A stretch of DNA of 11,826 bases from an uncultured Candidatus Saccharibacteria bacterium (GTDB lineage: Bacteria > Patescibacteriota > Saccharimonadia > Saccharimonadales > Saccharimonadaceae): contig CALHQH010000004.1 of NCBI GenBank assembly GCA_938036625.1, forward strand, positions 1 through 11,826, in the 5' to 3' direction. The first letter of the stretch is position 1. Each line of letters opens with the position of its first letter. The translations under genes and the position numbers were made by a program. Positions 6,739 through 11,005 of this stretch are shown here, piece after piece. The notes under the pieces are model-generated. The model was not told the origin of the DNA. It saw only the letters and a program-made list of their open reading frames with translations, and searched no databases.

Positions 6739-6883
6739 ACAGTATGCTGGTAAGTGACGGAAATAAGAGAACGTAAGCGTTACTGAGGCTTGACGTAAAT
6801 TCATTGTAGGCTACAGCAGGACACACCATTCTCAGCCAAAGCTATTGCGACAAACTATAGAGCACCCCTTAGCGCCATCACTA

Positions 6884-7579
6884 TTAGCCTAATCCGTTGA
6901 GCTTGTCGTTCGCTGCCTTTGCAGCATTAAGACCACCATCTTTAAAGTTCCTTGCAACATAAGACGCTCGTGAGGTGCCGTTTTGCTGCGAAAAAAGTGC
7001 CTGTGGCGGAACATCTCCTTTCGTATAGCCATCTATCTTATCTTGAAATTGTACACATTCCGCTTCTGTAGAAAACTTTGTAATATCGATCTTTGTACCA
7101 TCTGTGAATACCTGGTAGTGTTGATATTTGTCTGGTACTTCAGAGACAGTCTTGCTTTCTTGATTGACGGTATATAGTTTGATATTATCTTTCGGCACTT
7201 GTATACTTTCACCAATACGAGAACCACTGCACGCAGGCATGCCATTTACCGTTGCGAGTGGAAGAGTAGCTGCAGAGCCACTATTTGGATCTGCCTTTTC
7301 TGTAATGATACCTGGGGCGACCCAGACTGAATGCGAATCGATAACTTCCCCCCAGGAATCGTAGCTCGTTTGATCAAATAAATCACTCGTCTCCGGATAG
7401 TAAGGGTCAACACTTGTGGGAGTGACTGTTGCTTCAGGCGTTTCAGTTGCACTGCCACTCTCATGAGCTGCGCCACAGCCAGACAATCCAGCTGCCAAAG
7501 CCAATACTGCAATCGTGCCAACTGGCCGACGGAACCGTGGCGTCGTTTCTGCTGCTGGCTTGTAAAGATCGTGAGACAT
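6884..7579 (-). CDS. Predicted lipoprotein of unknown function
   Basis: I do not recognise this 231-residue protein. It has a type-II (lipoprotein) signal: a basic stretch (RFRR at 15-18), a hydrophobic run (about 20-32) and the lipobox LSGC with Cys at residue 35. A Thr/Pro/Glu-rich spacer (about 41-58) follows, as expected for a surface-tethered protein. The mature domain is polar with many Tyr, Asp and Lys; Cys117 and Cys175 could form a disulfide. No known catalytic motif is visible. The ATG at 7579 has an AAAGGAG Shine-Dalgarno sequence at good spacing. The gene looks more AT-rich than the ribosomal genes. It is divergent from prmC and probably monocistronic. It is likely anchored at the cell surface, where CPR bacteria touch their hosts, but that is inference. 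Confidence 0.8.
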   Translation of the reverse strand: MSHDLYKPAAETTPRFRRPVGTIAVLALAAGLSGCGAAHESGSATETPEATVTPTSVDPYYPETSDLFDQTSYDSWGEVIDSHSVWVAPGIITEKADPNSGSAATLPLATVNGMPACSGSRIGESIQVPKDNIKLYTVNQESKTVSEVPDKYQHYQVFTDGTKIDITKFSTEAECVQFQDKIDGYTKGDVPPQALFSQQNGTSRASYVARNFKDGGLNAAKAANDKLNGLG

Positions 7580-7595
7580 AGGCTACTCCTTTGGC

Positions 7596-7616
7596 TATTA
7601 CTATTGTATAGTAATA
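7596..7616. repeat. Perfect 21-base palindrome in the lipoprotein 5' region
   Basis: Arms TATTACTAT (7596-7604) and ATAGTAATA (7608-7616) are exact inverted copies separated by three bases. The palindrome ends about 9 bases before the Shine-Dalgarno sequence of the lipoprotein gene and begins at about its predicted transcription start, in the divergent gap shared with prmC. It could be a dimeric regulator's operator or a 5'-terminal mRNA hairpin. Being almost all A/T, it could partly be chance. Confidence 0.5.
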
Positions 7617-7617
7617 T

Positions 7618-7646
7618 ATTGTAGTATTCTCCCAGGCGAATTGCAA
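7618..7646 (-). promoter_or_regulatory. Probable promoter of the lipoprotein gene
   Basis: On the minus strand, TTGCAA (7641-7646, 4 of 6 to the -35 consensus) is separated by exactly 17 bases from TACAAT (7618-7623, 5 of 6 to the -10). The start would fall near 7611, inside the adjacent palindrome. A second TACAAT at 7603-7608 is an alternative -10, but I see no good -35 for it. Confidence 0.45.
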
Positions 7647-7706
7647 ATGAGCGTCGTTTGCGCCGCGGAACTTTGCTGCCTGCCGCCACCTCTATATCGC
7701 TCACTA

Positions 7707-7720
7707 TGCTACAATATAAT
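7707..7720 (+). promoter_or_regulatory. -10 region of prmC giving a leaderless or near-leaderless mRNA
   Basis: Two overlapping -10 elements are present: an extended one, TGC followed by TACAAT (7707-7715), and a perfect TATAAT (7715-7720). The start codon ATG is at 7727. Transcription would therefore begin 0 to 5 bases before the ATG, leaving no room for a Shine-Dalgarno site. No clear -35 is seen; extended -10 promoters often do without one. Confidence 0.5.
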
Positions 7721-7726
7721 GCGTTA

Positions 7727-8566
7727 ATGCGTCACTCAATCCCCTCACCTACCTCTGTCGATACGTGGCTGGCTGCGGCGGCTGCCCAGCTACGGACGGC
7801 TGGTATTGCTAGCAGCCGGCTCGATAGTGAGCTGCTGCTAAGCCATGTGCTGCAGCGGCCTCGACACTGGCTGCACGCCCACGGCGATAGCATACTCTCA
7901 CAGGCGCACCAGATGCAGGCGGAGCAGCTCCTTACCCGCCGCCTTCGGCATGAGCCGCTGGCCTACCTGGTGGGGCACAAGGAATTCTATGGGCGCGATT
8001 TCGTCGTTTCGCCCGCTGTGCTGGTGCCCCGGCCCGAGACAGAACAGATGATTGCCCTCCTGCTGCAGCTCATCCAGCCCACTCAGCGCACCATTGCCGA
8101 TGTTGGCACTGGCAGCGGCATCCTTGCTATTACGGCCCAGCTCGAGCTTCCACAGTGCCAGGTTGATGCGTACGACATCAGCCCAGAGGCCCTCACCATT
8201 GCTCAGCGCAACGCGCAGCAGCACGGCGCTACCTCTGTTAAATTCATCCAGAGCGACCTCCTCGCGGCAGCGCAGCAGCGCTATGATGTCATTCTTGCCA
8301 ATCTCCCCTACGTCAATCCCGCCTGGCAGCGCGACGACCGCGAGACAGCACACGAGCCCGCCCTGGCGCTCTTTGCCAAGGACGATGGGCTGGCACTCAT
8401 CTCTACCCTCCTTGCCCAGACGGAGCGATGGCTTGCGCCTGGTGGCCTACTCATCCTCGAGGCTGACCCCTGCCAGCACTCACGCATCATTGCTCGCGCC
8501 GCCATGCACCAACTCACTCATGTGCGGAGCGAGGGGTATGCGCTGGCCTTTGCCAAGCAGTGCTAA
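7727..8566 (+). CDS. prmC: Peptide chain release factor N5-glutamine methyltransferase (HemK family)
   Basis: PrmC uses S-adenosylmethionine to methylate the Gln of the GGQ motif in release factors RF1/RF2, improving termination. The 279-residue product has the expected two-domain layout. The N-terminal helical domain ends in the family signature PLAYLVGHKEFYG...VLVPRPETE (about 77-106). The Rossmann methyltransferase domain follows, with the SAM loop DVGTGSG at 125-131, an acidic ribose-binding YDIS at 149-152, and the substrate motif at 192-195. That motif reads NLPY rather than the canonical NPPY. The ATG at 7727 was chosen over in-frame TTG 7658 and ATG 7706 because those lie upstream of or within the -10 elements and family members begin about here. 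The 3' end overlaps the opposing gene by 87 bases. Confidence 0.93.
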   Translation: MRHSIPSPTSVDTWLAAAAAQLRTAGIASSRLDSELLLSHVLQRPRHWLHAHGDSILSQAHQMQAEQLLTRRLRHEPLAYLVGHKEFYGRDFVVSPAVLVPRPETEQMIALLLQLIQPTQRTIADVGTGSGILAITAQLELPQCQVDAYDISPEALTIAQRNAQQHGATSVKFIQSDLLAAAQQRYDVILANLPYVNPAWQRDDRETAHEPALALFAKDDGLALISTLLAQTERWLAPGGLLILEADPCQHSRIIARAAMHQLTHVRSEGYALAFAKQC

Positions 8567-9253
8567 GCATGACCCAGCCAGCTGCAGCGCACGCTGACCT
8601 ATCTGCCCTACCATATCCACAGCTGTTAGCGGCCAACGCTCGGGTCGCAGCATACGACTCCCTTTGTCGAGCGCTTGATGGGTATAATAGTCTGGTGATT
8701 GGACTGTCGCGTGTTGGAGTAAATCGCACACATCGGCTAGTTCTTGGCTATCTACCTCTGTTGGTTGCACCTTCTTTACTGGTGCAAATGCATCATTTAG
8801 CTTGGTATAATCATACTCATAGCAAAATACCTGCGGCTCAGCCAGCGATGCATCGCTATGGCTAGGCGTGTCGAGATAATACGACTGCACCGCGCCAGCG
8901 TACGCACCATATCGATCCACCTCATAGATGACAATATGCGGGTCGTGCACCTGGCCATCTTTATCCAAAGCAGCTCGAGCACTCAGGGTGAGGCGCTGCC
9001 CATCGTCAGTTTTGTGGCCAAAGTATACACTGCGCACCTCACCACCGTCGTAGCACCGCCGGCCAGCCGCACCACGTCGGCGCGCACTTCTATACTGGGC
9101 AGTAATAATATCCTGGACGACTGTAGTGAGCTGCTCAGCCAATAAGCCCGGCTGCTCGTGCTGGCCTGGCGGTGCAAGCTTGGCGTCAGTATTGGCTGTA
9201 TATGGCGTGCGACGCAAAGCATCGCCCGCGCGGGGTGCTGTGTTGTATGTCAT
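8480..9253 (-). CDS. Hypothetical soluble protein, 257 residues
   Basis: I do not recognise this protein. It has no signal peptide or membrane segment. A disordered-looking N-terminus (1-38) leads into a basic patch (YRSARRRGAAGRRC, 54-67), then a strand-rich stretch rich in Tyr and Asp (75-150: VRSVYFGH, QRLTLSARAALDKDG, HIVIYEVDRYGAYAG, FCYEYDYTKLNDAF) and a helical C-terminal part (165-235). The ATG at 9253 has a GAGGG Shine-Dalgarno sequence 6-7 bases away, and the frame stays open for 257 codons, which supports a real gene. Residues 230-257 lie antisense to the end of prmC. It could be cytoplasmic; no family or function can be assigned by eye. Confidence 0.7.
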   Translation of the reverse strand: MTYNTAPRAGDALRRTPYTANTDAKLAPPGQHEQPGLLAEQLTTVVQDIITAQYRSARRRGAAGRRCYDGGEVRSVYFGHKTDDGQRLTLSARAALDKDGQVHDPHIVIYEVDRYGAYAGAVQSYYLDTPSHSDASLAEPQVFCYEYDYTKLNDAFAPVKKVQPTEVDSQELADVCDLLQHATVQSPDYYTHQALDKGSRMLRPERWPLTAVDMVGQIGQRALQLAGSCLALLGKGQRIPLAPHMSELVHGGASNDA

Positions 9254-9289
9254 GTTGTTCCCTCTGTGTGTTAGATATACGTCCCTCTT

Positions 9290-9319
9290 AGCATACTATA
9301 GAAGCATAGCCCAAGGCAA
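9290..9319 (-). promoter_or_regulatory. Weak promoter candidate for the 257-residue hypothetical gene
   Basis: On the minus strand, TTGCCT (9314-9319) and TATGCT (9290-9295) are spaced by 18 bases, each 4 of 6 to consensus. An overlapping TATAGT (9295-9300) is a better -10 but lacks a -35. The leader would be about 30 bases and contain the Shine-Dalgarno site. Confidence 0.3.
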
Positions 9320-9425
9320 ATAACAGAGGTAAGCAAATGAACAATTTTATACCATATTCAGAATAATTCTAATACCGCTCCCTATACTCTGCTGTGGTGA
9401 GTAATTCACGCAGCTTTAGAACCAA

Positions 9426-9450
9426 AAACCACCCATCAGCTGGGTGGTTT
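9426..9450 (-). terminator. Intrinsic terminator of rplU
   Basis: A perfect 10-bp stem (AAACCACCCA with TGGGTGGTTT on the minus strand; plus-strand 9441-9450 and 9426-9435) with a five-base loop ends in a run of five U (9424-9428, partly in the stem). It lies about 28 bases after the L21 stop. Between it and the next gene (9254-9425) the DNA holds a smaller imperfect hairpin at 9391-9414 and that gene's promoter candidates, but no further gene. Confidence 0.85.
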
Positions 9451-9478
9451 CGTATTATTACTGTTCAATACACCGTGA

Positions 9479-9784
9479 TTATTTGATCGATGTGATCATA
9501 ATGCGGCTGTATTGCTGGCGGTGGCCACGCTCTTTGTGGACGCGCTTCTTGGCTTTGTAGCGAATGACGCGGATTTTGTCGCCCTTAACGAGCGCTTCTA
9601 CGACCTCGGCCTTGACCTTAACGCCTGCAACGTGCGGCGTACCAACAGTGGTCGTCTCGCCATCGATGGTCAGGAGTGCATCGGCTTCGAGCGCTTTTGT
9701 GCCGTCCGGGAGGCGGTCCACCAGGAGGGTCTCTTTTTCGGCGACGAGATACTGCTTGCCGCCAAGCTGAATGACTGCTTTCAT
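9479..9784 (-). CDS. rplU: 50S ribosomal protein L21
   Basis: L21 binds 23S rRNA domain II near L20. The 101-residue product begins MKAVIQLGGKQYLVAEKETLLVDRL and ends with the family signature KAKKRVHKERGHRQQYSRIMITSI (about 77-100). The length is normal (about 103). The start at 9784 was chosen for the conserved N-terminus and the AAGGAA Shine-Dalgarno sequence; the frame continues upstream to 9868 but that part is not L21-like and lies across the promoter. The usual partner rpmA (L27) is not adjacent: a terminator follows within 30 bases, so the gene is monocistronic here. Confidence 0.96.
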   Translation of the reverse strand: MKAVIQLGGKQYLVAEKETLLVDRLPDGTKALEADALLTIDGETTTVGTPHVAGVKVKAEVVEALVKGDKIRVIRYKAKKRVHKERGHRQQYSRIMITSIK

Positions 9785-9817
9785 CTGATTCCTTATAATT
9801 ATTAATACTTCCGACTG

Positions 9818-9846
9818 ATTGTAGCAGAGACGGCAGCGGATGTCAA
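9818..9846 (-). promoter_or_regulatory. Near-consensus promoter of rplU
   Basis: On the minus strand a perfect -35 TTGACA (9841-9846) is followed after exactly 17 bases by TACAAT (9818-9823, 5 of 6), which is preceded by TGC, an extended -10. Transcription should start near 9811, giving a leader of about 27 bases with the AAGGAA site. It is the strongest promoter in the window. Its -35 sits only 11 bases beyond the stop codon of the NDT-like gene, so readthrough from that gene is also possible. Confidence 0.88.
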
Positions 9847-9857
9847 AGTTGGTACAC

Positions 9858-10301
9858 CTAACTATCATTACTCACCAGCCGCTGCACCACCGCTGGCAGC
9901 TCCGCCTCACTGCGCCATACCTCCGTCCGCGTGGCGATGAGCTCATCGCTGAGGTAGCTCTGCTGACCCACGCTGTGGTGCTGCGCCAGGGCGATTGGCT
10001 TGCCCAGCGCCAGCGCCGCCCCCACCTCCATAAGCATCCCTTCGCTGCGCCGTGGTGATGCTTGGACTACCAGCACCATATCGTACTGGGGTAGCACGCT
10101 CAGCGCACGACGGATGAACTCACCTGGCGTATGGTAGCTAGGCCATGCTGGGTCGAAGAGATTGCAATACACCGCGCAGCCCACCTGCTCGAGCGCTGCC
10201 ACCACTGTGCGCATCCGTGCCCGCACCACCGCTTCGTCCTCACCGGTAAAGGCATAGGAGCAAAAAACGGCAGGCGGGGTGGCTGGTGGCGTGGAGTTCA
10301 T
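9858..10301 (-). CDS. Nucleoside 2-deoxyribosyltransferase-like protein
   Basis: The 147-residue product resembles the small Rossmann-like NDT superfamily (nucleoside 2-deoxyribosyltransferase, DNPH1/RCL-type hydrolases). It has an opening strand and loop VFCSYAFTGED (12-22), a helix, then VYCNLFDP (44-51), a second strand with Asp74 (YDMVLVVQ), and the hallmark SEGMLMEVGAALALGKPIAL at 86-105. Glu92 is the probable catalytic nucleophile by alignment with the family. Family members cleave or transfer the N-glycosidic bond of deoxynucleosides or deoxynucleotides, which would suit nucleotide salvage in an organism with limited synthesis, but substrate cannot be read from sequence. The start lacks a Shine-Dalgarno site and seems leaderless. 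Related TIR/SLOG-like folds remain an alternative. Confidence 0.68.
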   Translation of the reverse strand: MNSTPPATPPAVFCSYAFTGEDEAVVRARMRTVVAALEQVGCAVYCNLFDPAWPSYHTPGEFIRRALSVLPQYDMVLVVQASPRRSEGMLMEVGAALALGKPIALAQHHSVGQQSYLSDELIATRTEVWRSEAELPAVVQRLVSNDS

Positions 10302-10308
10302 ATACAGT

Positions 10309-10314
10309 AGTATA
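10309..10314 (-). promoter_or_regulatory. -10 element for a leaderless NDT-like mRNA
   Basis: TATACT (5 of 6 to consensus, minus strand) ends 7 bases before the ATG at 10301, so transcription would begin at or next to the start codon; no Shine-Dalgarno sequence is present. The hexamer 17 bases upstream (GTGCTA) matches the -35 consensus poorly. A perfect TTGACA on the same strand at 10377-10382 lacks a good -10. Confidence 0.4.
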
Positions 10315-10340
10315 CGCTATCGAGCAGGAAGTAGCACGCT

Positions 10341-10410
10341 AAGGTCACTTGCACTTACTATTTTCATGGTGCAAATTGTCAATGCATGATGGCCCCAGAG
10401 CAAGTGCCTT
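10341..10410. repeat. Long-spaced inverted repeat between divergent genes
   Basis: Arms AAGGTCACTTGC (10341-10352) and GCAAGTGCCTT (10400-10410) pair over 11 bp with one bulged base, around a 47-base centre. The centre contains TTGTCAATGCATGATGG. A further nested match, TTGCAC (10349-10354) with GTGCAA (10369-10374), gives an alternative smaller stem. The right arm runs into the -35 of the membrane protein promoter. This may be a regulator-binding region or a structured RNA. The 10302-10495 gap otherwise holds only promoter and leader elements. Confidence 0.45.
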
Positions 10411-10437
10411 GACGGGTCGCTCATATATTGATATATA
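10409..10437 (+). promoter_or_regulatory. Promoter candidate of the small membrane protein gene
   Basis: TTGACG (10409-10414, 5 of 6) and TATATA (10432-10437, 4 of 6) are separated by 17 bases within an alternating TA tract, which makes the exact -10 uncertain. The start would be near 10444, where the leader hairpin begins. Confidence 0.45.
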
Positions 10438-10443
10438 TATATT

Positions 10444-10469
10444 AACCTTTTGCAATCCCGCAAAGGGTT
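10444..10469 (+). promoter_or_regulatory. 5' leader hairpin before the small membrane protein
   Basis: Arms AACCTTTTGC (10444-10453) and GCAAAGGGTT (10460-10469) form a 10-bp stem with one G-U pair around a six-base loop. It stands at the predicted 5' end of the mRNA, about 12 bases before the GGAAGGGGAG Shine-Dalgarno sequence. The CCTTTT in its 5' arm could instead pair with the GGAAGG of that site, so an alternative fold could hide the ribosome-binding site. It is not followed by a U-run, so a terminator is unlikely. Confidence 0.45.
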
Positions 10470-10495
10470 CGGACTTTTCAGGAAGGGGAGACATC

Positions 10496-10795
10496 ATGCT
10501 GTCTTCTTTAATCATGAGTACTGTCATTTCGATCGGGATGCTGGCTACAGGGCACTTTTTCCTTGTCCTTGGCATTACTCACTACCATTACCGATATCTT
10601 GCATGGGTATCGATACCATGGTGTGCGGCAGGTGTGGCTCTCACCTCGATTTGTGGCTATGCAGTCACTAGAGATATAGCACATATCCAAGTGTCTAGCC
10701 ACACCATCTATGTGTATTTTGTGATGCTGTGTGCAGGAACGGTCTTCCTTGCACTGGCAGCGCAAATAATCAAGAAGAAGAAAGAGGTGATGTAA
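10496..10795 (+). CDS. Small three-helix membrane protein of unknown function
   Basis: I do not recognise this protein. The 99-residue product is almost wholly hydrophobic, with three likely membrane helices at about 4-27, 35-56 and 70-91, and a KKKK cluster at 93-96 that should keep the C-terminus in the cytoplasm, which puts the N-terminus outside. The first loop is rich in His and Tyr (HYHYRY, 29-34), possibly metal or haem related but too little to assign. The ATG at 10496 was chosen over an upstream in-frame ATG (10349) because it has a strong GGAAGGGGAG Shine-Dalgarno sequence and because the upstream part crosses the promoter and hairpin. It is monocistronic, with a terminator after it. 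Confidence 0.7.
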   Translation: MLSSLIMSTVISIGMLATGHFFLVLGITHYHYRYLAWVSIPWCAAGVALTSICGYAVTRDIAHIQVSSHTIYVYFVMLCAGTVFLALAAQIIKKKKEVM

Positions 10796-10822
10796 TCTCA
10801 TCATTGCACACAAGAGTCCACC

Positions 10823-10867
10823 CTCACCACTCACCGTCGAGTGCACTGCATTCCGGTGAGTGGTGAG
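10823..10867. repeat. Perfect 14-bp inverted repeat
   Basis: Arms CTCACCACTCACCG (10823-10836) and CGGTGAGTGGTGAG (10854-10867) are exact inverted copies around a 17-base loop that itself contains the palindrome GTGCAC. Each arm is internally repetitive (CTCACC A CTCACC). It lies 27 bases after the stop of the small membrane protein and 24 bases before an intrinsic terminator. No U-run follows directly. It could be an mRNA 3' stabiliser, a protein-binding site or a mobile-element relic. Confidence 0.7.
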
Positions 10868-10891
10868 CTAACCTTGTTTATACGTAATTAT

Positions 10892-10922
10892 ATGGCGCTT
10901 TGGCGCTATTTTTCTTATTTTT
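10892..10922 (+). terminator. Intrinsic terminator after the small membrane protein
   Basis: ATGGCGC (10892-10898) and GCGCTAT (10903-10909) form a 7-bp GC-rich stem with one G-U pair and a four-base TTTG loop, followed at once by the T-rich tail TTTTCTTATTTTT (10910-10922). It ends the transcript of the membrane protein gene and insulates the CAP gene downstream. Confidence 0.85.
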
Positions 10923-10969
10923 CTCACGATTTTTGCCTCTGTTGCGAGCCGATTTTTCACAAATCTTAT

Positions 10970-10998
10970 TTCACATCCTGTCATATCTATGCTACGCT
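10970..10998 (+). promoter_or_regulatory. Promoter of the CAP-domain gene, leaderless
   Basis: TTCACA (10970-10975, 5 of 6) is followed after 17 bases by TACGCT (10993-10998), preceded by TGC as an extended -10. The ATG at 11006 comes 7 bases after the -10, so the transcript should begin at or one base from the start codon. No Shine-Dalgarno sequence is present. Confidence 0.6.
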
Positions 10999-11005
10999 GG
11001 GTAGT

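Noticed and set aside
6790..6817. Plus-strand TTGACG with a weak TACAGC -10
   Set aside because: No gene follows on the plus strand and the -10 is poor.
7246..7704. Minus-strand 152-codon frame overlapping the lipoprotein gene
   Set aside because: It lies in another frame of the lipoprotein gene and extends back through that gene's promoter; the lipoprotein frame has the signal peptide and Shine-Dalgarno site.
7658..7726. Upstream extension of prmC from TTG 7658 or ATG 7706
   Set aside because: The extension crosses both -10 elements and adds residues not typical of PrmC.
9360..9414. Small palindrome AGAATAATTCT and an imperfect hairpin at 9391-9414
   Set aside because: Short or imperfect and AT-rich; chance is a sufficient explanation, and the rplU terminator beside it is already complete.
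9785..9868. N-terminal extension of L21
   Set aside because: It covers the rplU promoter, and the conserved L21 N-terminus with a Shine-Dalgarno site starts at 9784.
10349..10495. Upstream extension of the small membrane protein
   Set aside because: It spans the promoter candidate and leader hairpin; the strong Shine-Dalgarno site precedes ATG 10496.
10841..11005. Upstream extension of the CAP protein by 55 codons
   Set aside because: It crosses the inverted repeat, a terminator and the promoter; the export signal begins properly at 11006.
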